From CAVYXZ01 sp965223835 (GTDB lineage: Bacteria; Chloroflexota; Anaerolineae; Aggregatilineales; Phototrophicaceae), in assembly GCA_965223835.1 (NCBI GenBank), contig CBDCXQ010000001.1, forward strand, positions 930,001-994,000: a stretch of DNA of 64,000 nucleotides. The letters are read 5' to 3'. Shown piece after piece: positions 34,093 through 44,109 of this stretch. The position numbers and the translations under genes are program-made. Each line of letters begins with the position of its first letter. Position 1 is the stretch's first letter. The notes beneath the pieces were generated by a model. That model ran no database searches and was not told the origin of the DNA. It was given only the letters and a program-made list of their open reading frames with translations.

Positions 34093-35619
34093 ATGACTGA
34101 CCAACAACAGACCAACATCAACAAGGTACTTATTGCCAACCGGGGCGAGATTGCCGTGCGCATTATCCGCGCCTGCCGGGATCTGGGTATTCCGACCGTC
34201 GCCGTGTATTCTGATGCCGACCGCACTGCGCTTCATGTGCGCTATGCTGACGAAGCGGTGAACATCGGTGCCCCCGCACCCAGCCAGAGCTATCTGCGGA
34301 TGGATAAAATTATCGAGGCTGCGCAGCGGACCGGCGCTGATGCTATCCATCCTGGATATGGCTTTCTAGCAGAGAATGCCGATTTTGCGCAGCAAGTGCA
34401 GGATGAAGGCCTCGTATGGATTGGCCCGTCGCCGTCGGCAATTGCGACAATGGGGGATAAGCAGGCGGCGCGTTCCACTGTGACCAAATATGGCGTCCCA
34501 CTGATTCCAGGCACGATGGCCGGGTTACGCGACCAAGATCTGGTGGATGCGGCAGACAAGATTGGCTTCCCTGTGCTGGTAAAAGCGGTCGCGGGCGGTG
34601 GTGGCAAAGGGATGCGCAAAGTTTATGATCGGGAGGAATTCGCGGAGGCGCTGGCGACGGCCCGACGCGAAGCCGAAAGCGCCTTTGGCAACGGTGATGT
34701 GTACGTCGAAAAATTGCTGGTGGGCGCACGGCACATCGAATTCCAGATCCTGGCCGATACGCATGGTAACACGATTCATCTGGGCGAACGTGAATGTTCG
34801 ATTCAGCGCCGACATCAAAAATTGGTCGAGGAAGCGCCAAGCGTATTTATGGATCCTGACCTGCGAGAGCGCATGGGTAAAATGGCGATTGCTGCCGCGC
34901 AATCGGTGGGCTATGTGAATGCTGGAACCATCGAATGCATGGTGGATAAAGATAAGAATTACTACTTCCTGGAGATGAATACGCGGCTTCAGGTTGAGCA
35001 TCCGGTGACGGAGCTGGTCACAGGCGTGGACCTGGCGAAGGAGCAGATTCGAATTGCTCGTGGGCGACCGATGAGTCACCCTGCGAATTTTATGGAACCA
35101 CGCGGCCACGCTATCGAATGCCGTATTAACGCCGAAGACCCGCATATGAATTTCATGCCGTCCACCGGCAAGATCACCGCGCTCATTACGCCGACCGGGC
35201 CGGGGGTGCGCGTCGACAGCGGCGTTTATCCCGGCTACGAGATCACACCCTACTATGACAGCATGATCTCCAAACTGATCTGCTGGGGGGAAGATCGAGC
35301 CGAGGCGATGCTGCGGATGCGACGGGCGTTGGAAGAATATACGATTATGGGCCTAAAGCATAACATCCCCTTCCATATCAACCTGCTCAACAGCTTCAGC
35401 TTTATCGCCAACAAAATCGACACCAACTTTGTCGAAGAACGTTTTAACATGGAAACCTATGAAGAGGACCCGACTGCGGGTGAGGTGGAAATCGCGGCGA
35501 TTGCGGCGACCTTATTTGCGCATCGTAAACGGCAACTGGCGGCACAGGTCGTGGCCGCCCCCGCCCGTGATACCAGTAACTGGAAATGGGTGGCGCGCTG
35601 GGAAAGACTGCAACGATGA
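34093..35619 (+). CDS. pccA: Biotin carboxylase subunit of acyl-CoA carboxylase
   Basis: 508 residues, ATP-grasp fold. KVLIANRGEIAVRIIRACRDLGI at the start, then HPGYGFLAENADFA, the Gly-rich ATP loop AVAGGGGKGMRKV, RDCSIQRRHQK-type segment (here ECSIQRRHQKLVEEAPS), FLEMNTRLQVEHPVTE and ECRINAEDP. It carboxylates biotin with bicarbonate and ATP. No biotin domain of its own; that is the next gene. ATG 34093 rather than TTG 34090. Its stop overlaps the start of the biotin carrier gene (ATGA). The last 60 residues are less conserved. Confidence 0.92.
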   Translation: MTDQQQTNINKVLIANRGEIAVRIIRACRDLGIPTVAVYSDADRTALHVRYADEAVNIGAPAPSQSYLRMDKIIEAAQRTGADAIHPGYGFLAENADFAQQVQDEGLVWIGPSPSAIATMGDKQAARSTVTKYGVPLIPGTMAGLRDQDLVDAADKIGFPVLVKAVAGGGGKGMRKVYDREEFAEALATARREAESAFGNGDVYVEKLLVGARHIEFQILADTHGNTIHLGERECSIQRRHQKLVEEAPSVFMDPDLRERMGKMAIAAAQSVGYVNAGTIECMVDKDKNYYFLEMNTRLQVEHPVTELVTGVDLAKEQIRIARGRPMSHPANFMEPRGHAIECRINAEDPHMNFMPSTGKITALITPTGPGVRVDSGVYPGYEITPYYDSMISKLICWGEDRAEAMLRMRRALEEYTIMGLKHNIPFHINLLNSFSFIANKIDTNFVEERFNMETYEEDPTAGEVEIAAIAATLFAHRKRQLAAQVVAAPARDTSNWKWVARWERLQR

Positions 35620-36119
35620 AATACCTGACGATTATCAACAATCAGCAGTTCGAAATTGAGATTAGTAAGGATGGTGAACTGACGGTCAATGGCGAAGCCC
35701 GGCAGGTCGATTTTCTGAGTCTGGGGCCGTCGCTATATTCGCTCATTACCGATAATATGTCGTTACAAGTAGTGGTTGATGGCGAAAGCGGCCAATATGA
35801 AGTTTTGATGCAGGGCCACCTGTACGAAACCCAGGTCCTGGATGAGCGGGCGTTGATGATGGCCCAGCGGCGGGGCGGCCTCACAGCGGGTTCGGGTGAG
35901 GTCCATGCGCCGATGCCGGGACTAATCGTCGCGGTGCCGGTGGCGGTCGGGCAGGCAGTCGAGGCCGGGGAAACCGTCGTGATCCTGGAATCGATGAAGA
36001 TGCAGAACGAACTCAAAGCCCCAATCGCTGGTGTGATCGAATCAGTGAGTTGCGAAACAGCGCAAACCGTTGATAAGAACGCGCTGTTAATCATGATAAA
36101 GCCGATCGAAGAAGAATAA
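35616..36119 (+). CDS. Biotin carboxyl carrier subunit
   Basis: 167 residues. The last 75 form a biotin-lipoyl hammerhead with HAPMPGLIVAVPVAVGQAVEAGE and the biotinylation site ESMKMQNE (Lys128). The N-terminal 85 residues are beta-rich and probably bind the partner subunits. It begins within the stop of the biotin carboxylase gene and is followed by a hairpin at 36128, so it ends the operon. Confidence 0.9.
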   Translation: MKYLTIINNQQFEIEISKDGELTVNGEARQVDFLSLGPSLYSLITDNMSLQVVVDGESGQYEVLMQGHLYETQVLDERALMMAQRRGGLTAGSGEVHAPMPGLIVAVPVAVGQAVEAGETVVILESMKMQNELKAPIAGVIESVSCETAQTVDKNALLIMIKPIEEE

Positions 36120-36127
36120 CCCTCGAT

Positions 36128-36153
36128 AACAGGGTACATGACCGTGCCCTGTT
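36128..36153 (+). terminator. Hairpin after carboxylase operon
   Basis: Stem AACAGGGTAC / GTGCCCTGTT with a 6-base loop and one wobble pair, 8 bases after the stop. It is not followed by a long T-run (AAAATTGCTTTC), so it may be a terminator of moderate strength or a 3' stabiliser. Confidence 0.55.
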
Positions 36154-36322
36154 AAAATTGCTTTCGACTTTTCTTATACGATTGACACTGGCAGCAGCGA
36201 AATCACCACACTCCTGGAATGCACCCTTCATATTCTTGGCTGGTAGCAGGTATCTGGTGCGTTGCTAATATCCCAGAGTGAGCGTTCTCATCGCTGCATT
36301 CGTCAGGTAAGATTTGGCCCCT

Positions 36323-37687
36323 ATGGACGGAAATCGATCACCCCATACGCGTCAGCGTGTTCGCTGGTGGGATGGCGTTTGGGTGCTGCTGTTGGCCGGG
36401 TATATGCTGGCCGGTACGCCCCATGTGCCGTTTCACGGCGACGAATCGACGCTCATTTTTATGTCGCGTGATTACGCCTACCAGTTCATTGACCGCGACC
36501 TGGACCCGATTCGCTACGATGCTCGGTGGCGCAACCCCCTTGAGCAGTGGTTGCGGCTATTGAACGGCACCATTAGCAAATATGCGATTGGCCTGGCCTG
36601 GCATCTTGGCGGTTATGCAGTTGATAATCTGAATACCGACTGGGATTGGGGCAGTGATTGGGACTACAACATTGAGGCCGGGCACAGGCCAGCGGAACCG
36701 CTTTTACGAACAGTGCGCTGGTCATCGGCATTGATGATGGCGGCAAGCGTTATTGTCTTGTTTATGATTGGCTGGAATTTTGGCGGGCGGTGCATTGCGT
36801 ATGTCGCCAGTCTGTACTATGCGCTCAACCCCGGCTTGTTGATTAATGGGCAACGGGCGATGATGGAGGGCAGTTTTGCGCTGTTTAATCTGCTCACGGT
36901 GCTGGCTGGAATCTGGCTGTTACGTCATGGTTCCAACTGGTGGCGGGCGCTATTGCTGGGCCTGTTCGGTGGACTGGCACTAGCCAGTAAACATCCGGCA
37001 GCTTTTACGCTGGTTGCCGTGTTCGGTGCAGTCAGCATCGTTTGGATTGTACAGGCATTCATTGCTTCACAACCCGCGCTACGATTTACGGCCCTCAATC
37101 TGTTGATTAAATCCCTGCAGCTAGTTGGTGCAGGAGTCATGCTGCTGCTGGTTTTCTATTTACTGAATCCGGCGTGGTGGGGCGATCCGGTCGCGCGGGC
37201 GCAGCGGGTGCTGGAATTACGCGAAGACCTGTTGGAGATTCAGGTTGATCAGTTTGGAACGTTCGACGATTTCGGTGATCAAGTTGCCGCGTTTGGCCGA
37301 CAGGTTCTGGTCGCGCAACCGCACTACTATGAAGTGCCAGAATGGGAAGATTGGATCGCTGAGGAAATCAGTCGCTACGAAGCGTCACCCTGGCGTGGGG
37401 TGAGCATCGGGGGGACGCCGGGGGGGGCGGTGCTGCTATTGATTATGATTGGCATGGGTGTTTGGCGGATGATCCGTCAATTGAATGCGGTCCGCTGGCT
37501 GGTCGGATGCTGGGCGTTGATGATGGTGGTGCTCACACTCGGCCTGACGCCGCTGGATTGGCAGCGCTACTATTTACCCGTTTATCCGGTGGTTGGTTTG
37601 TTGGCCGCACTGGGAGTGGACACGTTCTGGCGATTACTGGCGAACCTCATTCCCATTCATGCTGTACAAACTGGTGCGGGGAGATAA
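36323..37687 (+). CDS. PMT/GT39-type membrane glycosyltransferase
   Basis: 454 residues, about 9-10 membrane helices. Features of dolichol/polyprenyl-phosphate-sugar transferases: first outside loop with the acidic pair HVPFHGDESTLIFMSRDY, helix-flanked SALMMAASVIVLFMIGWNFGGR, ALNPGLLINGQRAMMEG, and GLALASKHPAAF. These enzymes take a sugar from a lipid carrier and put it on a protein or lipid outside the membrane. ATG 36323 is more likely than TTG 36314. It stands next to a second, larger transferase in the same direction. Acceptor unknown. Confidence 0.75.
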   Translation: MDGNRSPHTRQRVRWWDGVWVLLLAGYMLAGTPHVPFHGDESTLIFMSRDYAYQFIDRDLDPIRYDARWRNPLEQWLRLLNGTISKYAIGLAWHLGGYAVDNLNTDWDWGSDWDYNIEAGHRPAEPLLRTVRWSSALMMAASVIVLFMIGWNFGGRCIAYVASLYYALNPGLLINGQRAMMEGSFALFNLLTVLAGIWLLRHGSNWWRALLLGLFGGLALASKHPAAFTLVAVFGAVSIVWIVQAFIASQPALRFTALNLLIKSLQLVGAGVMLLLVFYLLNPAWWGDPVARAQRVLELREDLLEIQVDQFGTFDDFGDQVAAFGRQVLVAQPHYYEVPEWEDWIAEEISRYEASPWRGVSIGGTPGGAVLLLIMIGMGVWRMIRQLNAVRWLVGCWALMMVVLTLGLTPLDWQRYYLPVYPVVGLLAALGVDTFWRLLANLIPIHAVQTGAGR

Positions 37688-37728
37688 ACACAGCGGGATG
37701 GTGAAGACCTACCGAAACGAAATCACCT

Positions 37729-40215
37729 ATGCTTTTACCCGATTGGATGACATCGACCCTTAGCGTTATTCCGGCCTTAGCCTGGGTCTATCTGGGCGTG
37801 GGCCTGCCCTGGGCGCTGGCGTTACTGCCGCGCCGCGATTGGTCACGGCGAATGCTGGTAGTGGGCCTCGGCTGGGCATTGGGACCGCTGTTGTTGACAG
37901 CCTGGATGCTGGTGCTGGGCATGATGGCAAACCTGTATCTCGAACCGATTCTAGCGGGAACAGTGATTCTCGCTGGGCTGGGTTGGGGGCTATCATGGCG
38001 TAAGCGGCGGACAAACGGTGAGCCGATACCTGCCAGTCGATCATCGCTGCACATTGACGAGAAACTGTTGATCGGTTTGATCGTGATCGCCGTCGGATTG
38101 CGTTGGATAGCAATCGCCTTCTGGCCGTTCACCGCCTACGATGCACTATGGGTATTTGGCTACGAAGGACGGCTATATACGCTACTCCATGCTATTCCCG
38201 ATACGATTGATTATTATCCACAGTTCATGCCCTTGCAGTACACTTTTGCGCAACTGATCGTCGGCGGTGTGGACGACCACGCCGCGCGGGCCGTCATTGG
38301 CTTCACACACATCGGGAGCATTCTGGCGGCGTACATGCTCGGTTCGCGCCTGTTTACGCGCCGCGCCGGAATCTTCGCTGCCGCGATCTGGGCATTGTAT
38401 CCGCATGTGGGTGAGTGGGCACGCTTTGGTGATTTGGAAATACCGCTTACGTTTTTATTCACCGCCGCCGCTGCTTTTTTCCTGTTGGCCTGGACCGATA
38501 CAGAACACCGCCGCCGCTACGCATTGATCGCCGGATTGTTGTTGGGTGGGGCGCTGTGGACCAAGCCAACGGCGGGCGCGTTTATCTGGGGCGTGTTGCT
38601 GCTGTTGGGGCTTGATCTGGTACGGGTGCGCTTCAACTGGCGGGCCTGGCGTCCCCGCTTCGAAGTTGCGGTGATTACCGGACTGGCTTCTATCCCTTTA
38701 GGGGCCGTATGGTACCTGCGCAATATTGCTCTGGGTCATAATGTCATTGATTTTCCGCCAGCATTCTGGCTGACACAGGCGGCCCGCAGTGGCAGTGAAT
38801 TTGGCTGGTTGTTGCTGGCGTTGCTGGTGTTGCTGGGCTATTTATTTTCAAGTCCCGACCGACCAGACCCCCGCCGGGTACTCATTGGATTGGTACTGGT
38901 GCTGTTGGGCCTGCTGCCATCCATACTGTTTCCACATCGCATGAATCTCGTCGAATGGGGATTATTGATCGCCGGTAGTCTGGTGCTTTATCGGCCACTG
39001 AAGGCCAGCCTGCTTAGCATAGCCACTGCAACATTAGCGCCGGAGCCTGACAGATCGTCATCGCGTCATGATATTGCCAGGATGGGCTGGGCGTTGGCGC
39101 TGGCATTGCCTTATTTCGTGACGTGGTTCTATTCGTACAGCTATCATTACCGGTTGTCATTTGCCATTGTGCCGTTGCTGATTTTGCCAACGGCGGTTGT
39201 GCTAAGCTGGTGGTTTCCAGCGGAACGACTTCGAAGTTGGACTCGTGTACCGCGCTTTGCCTCCATCACCCTGATCGTTCTGCTCGCCGTGCCGGGTACG
39301 ATTTCGTGGTTTTATGACGCGGCGACAAGCTGGGATTGGCTGTGGGACGAAGAATTGCGTACCGACATTGACAAGTACACGGTTGGCAATTCGGCTCTGA
39401 TGTGGGTGGTTGATGGCTTACAGAAGTACATTGACGAAAACCCGGATGAACTGTTAGTTGTGGCTGCACCGGGGGTTGACCGGCTGCCGTTCTTTTTCCC
39501 ATTGGTTGACATTCGAGTGGATGAAACGCCCACCCGCTGGGAAGAACTGGCGGACGTCACCTATTTTATCGACAGTTTCCCCGAAGGTCGCGGGGCCTAC
39601 GAAGACATTCCCTTGCTTGAAAATCAGATCTTGTCCGGGTTGTCTCTGGCCGAGTCGACAGTAGCAAATATCGTCCGTAAGGCATGGTGGCAGGATGATG
39701 GCACGTTTAATTATGTTGTTTACGAACTGCATCTGGACAAGCGGTTTGATAACCCGGCAACGATTCACGATCCAGTCGAACCGGTGGTGTTTGGCGACGT
39801 GGTGCGCTTTCGGGGGCATGGTATCGGGGCCGATACCTTCTGGCCGAGCCGCCCGATTTACCTGCAACTTTACTGGGAAGCATTGGCAACGCCCGCTCAA
39901 GACTATATGATTTATGTTCACCTGCGTGATTCGGCGGGCACGGTGGTTGCTAACTGGGATGGACCGGTCACGCATAGTCAGGATGGTCGTTATTATTCGA
40001 CTCTATTGTGGGATCCCGGTGAATTTGTTCGCGATGAGCGCCTGCTTAAGTTTTCCAGTGATACCTTGCCGCCAGTTGGCGAAGACTACACGTTGCATAT
40101 TGGGATGTATGATCTGGAAACCGGTGTGCGTCTGCCCGTGACCCGTGGGGAGGAATTCATCGGCGATGGCTATCAACTGAATGAGCGATTTAAAGTGGTA
40201 GCCGAACAGCCCTGA
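37729..40215 (+). CDS. Large PMT-like membrane glycosyltransferase
   Basis: 828 residues. The first about 520 hold some 12-13 membrane helices, with the GT39-type acidic loop AYDALWVFGYEGRLYTLLHA, ALYPHVGEWARFGDLEIPLTF and GGALWTKPTAGAF. The last about 300 residues are outside and soluble, with LVVAAPGVDRLPFFFPL and beta-sandwich segments (FRGHGIGADTFWPSRPIYLQLYWEA...YTLHIGMYDLETGVRLPV) that look like a carbohydrate- or protein-binding domain. In line with the upstream transferase, 41 bases apart. The C-terminal sandwich is not part of the basic family and suggests substrate recognition. Confidence 0.75.
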   Translation: MLLPDWMTSTLSVIPALAWVYLGVGLPWALALLPRRDWSRRMLVVGLGWALGPLLLTAWMLVLGMMANLYLEPILAGTVILAGLGWGLSWRKRRTNGEPIPASRSSLHIDEKLLIGLIVIAVGLRWIAIAFWPFTAYDALWVFGYEGRLYTLLHAIPDTIDYYPQFMPLQYTFAQLIVGGVDDHAARAVIGFTHIGSILAAYMLGSRLFTRRAGIFAAAIWALYPHVGEWARFGDLEIPLTFLFTAAAAFFLLAWTDTEHRRRYALIAGLLLGGALWTKPTAGAFIWGVLLLLGLDLVRVRFNWRAWRPRFEVAVITGLASIPLGAVWYLRNIALGHNVIDFPPAFWLTQAARSGSEFGWLLLALLVLLGYLFSSPDRPDPRRVLIGLVLVLLGLLPSILFPHRMNLVEWGLLIAGSLVLYRPLKASLLSIATATLAPEPDRSSSRHDIARMGWALALALPYFVTWFYSYSYHYRLSFAIVPLLILPTAVVLSWWFPAERLRSWTRVPRFASITLIVLLAVPGTISWFYDAATSWDWLWDEELRTDIDKYTVGNSALMWVVDGLQKYIDENPDELLVVAAPGVDRLPFFFPLVDIRVDETPTRWEELADVTYFIDSFPEGRGAYEDIPLLENQILSGLSLAESTVANIVRKAWWQDDGTFNYVVYELHLDKRFDNPATIHDPVEPVVFGDVVRFRGHGIGADTFWPSRPIYLQLYWEALATPAQDYMIYVHLRDSAGTVVANWDGPVTHSQDGRYYSTLLWDPGEFVRDERLLKFSSDTLPPVGEDYTLHIGMYDLETGVRLPVTRGEEFIGDGYQLNERFKVVAEQP

Positions 40216-40225
40216 AAGTGATCTT

Positions 40226-41236
40226 ATGACGGACTATGCCCATCAGCTTCAACGTTATTTTGCCCAATCCCAACCCGATGCTCAGGTGACACAGTTTCAG
40301 AATATCACCAGCGGCTGGGAAAACGAGGTTTATGCTTTTACGCTGGTCACAGATGCTGGTTCCCGCGATCTGGTCCTACGAGTTTATCCTGGTGCCGGCG
40401 CGATACACAAAGCAGAACGCGAATTTCATGGGATGCAACACCTCTTCGCAGTTGGGTTTCCAGTCCCAGAGATGATTGCGTTGGAAGCAACGCGCTTCGG
40501 CCAACCAACCGTCATCATGGCGCGGGTACCGGGGCAAACGGTAATGCATTTGCTGGCTGATGCAACCGGGCCAGAACGCACTGAGCATATCACACGCTTC
40601 TGTGATTTGTTCGTACAACTACATCGAGTGGACTGGCGACCGCTGGCACCGCAGCCCGACGTTTACGCCGACGAAAACGCCGCTAACCGACAATTGATTG
40701 CGCATTATCGCCAGATGGTAACGACGACTGGTATGACCGGTGTCTTGCCAGTTTTGGATTGGGTGGCGGCGCACAAATCGGCGCTCATTTGTAAACAGCC
40801 TGCGATTGTTCATCAGGATTTCCACCCGGACAATTTGCTCTGGGATGGGCAAAAATTGAAAGTGATTGATTGGACGGCGATTGCGGTGCTTGATCCCCGG
40901 ATTGACCTGGCCTGGACGCTGTTACTCGTCGGCAGCTATGAAAGCATGGCCTTACGTGCTCAAGTTTTGCGCCTGTACGAACAGGCCGCCCAAACTCGTA
41001 TGCCAGACATTGAAGTCTTTGAAGCATTGGCGATGGTCCGGCGTTTCAATGATTTGTGGCAAAGTGCGAACCAGGGTGGTGAATCATGGGGATTGCGCCC
41101 GGAAGTGTTAACCGCCATGCGGTCGCAGGCGGCCATCTATCAGCAGCAATATGCGCGGCTTAAGGACCTGACCGGGCTGCGGGTTGTTGAGCTGGAGGAA
41201 TTGCTGGCGACCTTATCTGGTGCGCCTTCGGATTAG
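40226..41236 (+). CDS. APH-family phosphotransferase
   Basis: 336 residues, kinase-like fold. The catalytic loop is IVHQDFHPDNLLWDG and the metal site VIDWTAIAVLDPRIDLAW, as in aminoglycoside, choline and homoserine kinases. The N-lobe shows ITSGWENEVYAFTL and LVLRVYPG. Starts 10 bases after the large glycosyltransferase and may be in the same transcript. Small-molecule substrate unknown; no resistance function can be claimed from sequence. Confidence 0.8.
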   Translation: MTDYAHQLQRYFAQSQPDAQVTQFQNITSGWENEVYAFTLVTDAGSRDLVLRVYPGAGAIHKAEREFHGMQHLFAVGFPVPEMIALEATRFGQPTVIMARVPGQTVMHLLADATGPERTEHITRFCDLFVQLHRVDWRPLAPQPDVYADENAANRQLIAHYRQMVTTTGMTGVLPVLDWVAAHKSALICKQPAIVHQDFHPDNLLWDGQKLKVIDWTAIAVLDPRIDLAWTLLLVGSYESMALRAQVLRLYEQAAQTRMPDIEVFEALAMVRRFNDLWQSANQGGESWGLRPEVLTAMRSQAAIYQQQYARLKDLTGLRVVELEELLATLSGAPSD

Positions 41237-41255
41237 ATGACTCGTGCGGGCCAGC

Positions 41256-42224
41256 CTAAAGCGCCAGAATCGCATTCGCCAATTTGCGCTGGACCGTTTT
41301 GGTGTTAAAGCGCTTCCAGCGGTCAGGAAACTGCGCCTGGAGAGTCGGCGTTTCTTGCTCAAGCTGTTCGATATAGGTGTGCAGCAGGGCCGTTTGCGCA
41401 TCATCAACGACCAGGGTGCCGAGCGTCTGGCGGGCGACTTCAATGTCGTGTAAGCGCCCCAATAGATCCTGTATTTGGCGCAGTTCGTTAATGAATTCGG
41501 TAATCTCTTTGCCCAACACCTCGGAAAAGAGCGTGACAACATAGCGCAATCTTTTGCATTCGATGCGGAGCGCATGCAATGTCTCAATGTCCGCAGCAAC
41601 CACTACCGAATCATAGGCCCGCACATTGGCAAGATAGTCATGAATCATGGGCGGCAACACATGTCGAACTTCGATGGGTTGAACGCCAGCACCTTTCGCG
41701 GCGCGGACACCGGTTGCGGGTGTCAGGAGAAACTTGGCATAGCGCTTGATAAAGCGGCGATAGGCTTTGCTATCCAGTACCTGCACCAGGTTGTCACGGG
41801 CGCTGATCCGTTGTTGGTCCAGAATGTCAATCACGTGGCTTAAGGTGGTCGCCGCTTTTGCGTCCAGCAGCGTGCTATATTCGCCGAGATCATGAATCAT
41901 GACATCGAGGTCGCGGACTGCACCGAGTGCCCGCATGATGTGCTTGAGATCGTCTGTGTAGGCGCTTACGACTTTCGGTCGATAATAGTCTGTGAGCAGA
42001 CTAAAGAGGCTGCGCTGCTGCCGGATGGCGACCCGCATTTTATGAACATCTTCAATATCGGCCCCGGTACGTGTGCCCGGTTCATGAGAGAGCATTTTGA
42101 TAAACTCACCCTGCAAGACCTTGCGCCCGGCTTCGGCGATGGGATCAGTCGGTTGCAAGGGTTCAGTCTGTTGCTCAAGCTGCTTGAGGATTTTGTTGCG
42201 TTTAAACTGCTTTTTCTTCGCCAT
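41256..42224 (-). CDS. CHAD-domain protein
   Basis: 322 residues, all helical, basic. DIEDVHKMRVAIRQQRSLFSLL, MRALGAVRDLDVMIHDL and ALRIECKRLRYVVTLFSEVLG...ELRQIQDLLGRLHDIEVARQTL show the conserved His and basic residues of the CHAD domain, which binds polyphosphate. Often found with CYTH domains; the CYTH gene here is 12 kb away and separate. ATG 42224 follows no strong ribosome site. Converges with the APH gene. Confidence 0.85.
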   Translation of the reverse strand: MAKKKQFKRNKILKQLEQQTEPLQPTDPIAEAGRKVLQGEFIKMLSHEPGTRTGADIEDVHKMRVAIRQQRSLFSLLTDYYRPKVVSAYTDDLKHIMRALGAVRDLDVMIHDLGEYSTLLDAKAATTLSHVIDILDQQRISARDNLVQVLDSKAYRRFIKRYAKFLLTPATGVRAAKGAGVQPIEVRHVLPPMIHDYLANVRAYDSVVVAADIETLHALRIECKRLRYVVTLFSEVLGKEITEFINELRQIQDLLGRLHDIEVARQTLGTLVVDDAQTALLHTYIEQLEQETPTLQAQFPDRWKRFNTKTVQRKLANAILAL

Positions 42225-42386
42225 TGATTTGGGTGCCTGATTGATCGTTCAGCCTATATTAAATACAATTTAATGGTTGTCAATGTTTCTTAAACTTCAA
42301 GTTTATATAGCTACTCGCTTTCTGCCAACATATTGCCTGGGGCGCAGTCGAACCGTATACTGATGACATAAGTCACGGAGGCCTCA

Positions 42387-44054
42387 ATGACGGACCGTCG
42401 AATTGAACAGAATTATCGTCGCTGGCAGGACGAAACGCTGGCGGACACGCTGGCTAATCGTCCAGAGCGGCAAACCGAATTCATCACGACCTCTGGTGTG
42501 CCGATTGAGCGGCTCTATACATCGCTTGATCTCCATGGCTTCGATATGGTCGATGATCTGGGCCTGCCGGGGGAATTTCCGTTTACGCGCGGCATTCATG
42601 CTACCGGTCACCGGGGTAAACTGTGGACGATGCGCATGTTTGCCGGTTTTGGGACGGCTGAAGAAACCAACGAGCGCTATAAATATTTGCTGGAACAGGG
42701 CAATATGGGTCTGTCAGTGGCGTTTGACCTGGCAACATTGATGGGGTACGACACCGACCAGCCTGAAGCTCTGGGAGAATTTGGCAAGTGCGGTGTGGCG
42801 GTCAGTTCGCTAAAAGACATGGAAATCTTGTTTGACGGCATTCCGCTGGGTGAGGTTTCGACCAGTATGACCATCAACAGCCCGGCTCCCGTGATCTGGG
42901 CGTTTTATATCGCGGCTGCCGAAAAGCAGGGCGTGCCGATGAGTCAGCTACGGGGCACTTTGCAGAATGACATCCTGAAAGAATTTAGCGCCCAAAAAGA
43001 ATATATCTTCCCACCCCGACCATCAATGCGACTGGTGACGGATACGATTGAGTTCGGGTCACAACACCTGCCGCAATGGAACACCATCAGCATCAGCGGT
43101 TATCATATTCGCGAAGCGGGCAGTACCGCTGTGCAAGAGCTGGCGTTTACGCTGGCCGATGGACTGGAATATGTTCGCTGGGCGCTGGAGCGAGGGCTGG
43201 ATATTGATGATTTTGCGCCTCGACTGAGTTTTTTCTTTAATGTACACAACGACTTTTTCGAGGAGATTGCCAAGCTACGGGCCGCCCGTCGCATCTGGGC
43301 ACGGGAGATGCGCGAAACGTTTGGCGCGAAGAATCCGCGCTCATGGCTGATGCGCTTCCATACGCAGACCGCCGGTGTCAGCCTGACCGCGCAGCAACCG
43401 GAAAATAACATCGTGCGAGTCGCAATTCAAGCACTGGCGGCGGTGTTGGGGGGCACGCAATCACTGCATACCAACAGCATGGATGAAGCGCTGGCTTTGC
43501 CCAGTGAAAAAGCGGTCACGATCGCGCTGCGCACGCAGCAGATCATCGCGGAGGAAAGCGGCGTCACCAACACCATTGATCCGCTGGGCGGCAGCTACTT
43601 TGTCGAAGCGTTAACCAATCAGACGGAGGCCGCCGTCTACGAGTATTTTCGCAAGATTGATGATCTGGATGGCATGATCCCGGCGATTGAGGCGGGCTAT
43701 ATTCAACGTGAAATCGCTGACGCCAGTTTTCGTTATCAACACGAGATTGACGCCAATCAGCGCCAGGTCGTCGGCGTGAATGCTTATACCAATAATGACC
43801 CCATCACCATCCCGATTCTGGATATGGACCCGAATGGTTTCGAGCGGCAGGTGAATCGGCTGAAAAAACTGCGGGCGGAGCGCGACGATAACCGGGTGCA
43901 GCAAACGCTGGCAGCGGTACGGCAAGCGTGCGCTGGTGATGCCAACGTGATGCCGTCACTGATTGAAGCGGCGAAAGCCTACGCGACATTGGGTGAAATT
44001 ATCCAGGTGATGCGTGAGGAATTTGGGGTCTATCATGAGCCAGTGTATATTTAG
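42387..44054 (+). CDS. Coenzyme B12-dependent acyl-CoA mutase, large (substrate-binding) subunit
   Basis: 555 residues, the TIM-barrel part only, as in two-subunit mutases; the B12-binding small subunit is not in this window. Strong family motifs: GLSVAFDLATLMGYDTD, TSMTINSPAPVIWAFY, GTLQNDILKEF, SISGYHIREAGSTA (Tyr239-His240), LRFHTQTAGVSLTAQQP, SLHTNSMDEALALPSE. GGAGG lies at a good distance from ATG. The expected reaction is methylmalonyl-CoA to succinyl-CoA, in line with the epimerase and carboxylase. However, the substrate loop reads TRGIHATGHRGKLWTMRMFAGF-like with His71, Gly74, Lys78 and Phe85 where classical methylmalonyl-CoA mutase has Tyr, Met, Arg and Tyr; Arg215 of PSMRL is kept. 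A related substrate such as isobutyryl- or ethylmalonyl-CoA must be considered. Confidence 0.88.
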   Translation: MTDRRIEQNYRRWQDETLADTLANRPERQTEFITTSGVPIERLYTSLDLHGFDMVDDLGLPGEFPFTRGIHATGHRGKLWTMRMFAGFGTAEETNERYKYLLEQGNMGLSVAFDLATLMGYDTDQPEALGEFGKCGVAVSSLKDMEILFDGIPLGEVSTSMTINSPAPVIWAFYIAAAEKQGVPMSQLRGTLQNDILKEFSAQKEYIFPPRPSMRLVTDTIEFGSQHLPQWNTISISGYHIREAGSTAVQELAFTLADGLEYVRWALERGLDIDDFAPRLSFFFNVHNDFFEEIAKLRAARRIWAREMRETFGAKNPRSWLMRFHTQTAGVSLTAQQPENNIVRVAIQALAAVLGGTQSLHTNSMDEALALPSEKAVTIALRTQQIIAEESGVTNTIDPLGGSYFVEALTNQTEAAVYEYFRKIDDLDGMIPAIEAGYIQREIADASFRYQHEIDANQRQVVGVNAYTNNDPITIPILDMDPNGFERQVNRLKKLRAERDDNRVQQTLAAVRQACAGDANVMPSLIEAAKAYATLGEIIQVMREEFGVYHEPVYI

Positions 44055-44109
44055 ATAATAGCCGGATTCAAATGAGGTATCGACTTCATTGGGACTAGGA
44101 GGTTGCACG

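Noticed and set aside
41213..41599. Minus-strand frame overlapping the CHAD gene
   Set aside because: It overlaps a well-conserved CHAD protein in another frame and has no domain of its own.
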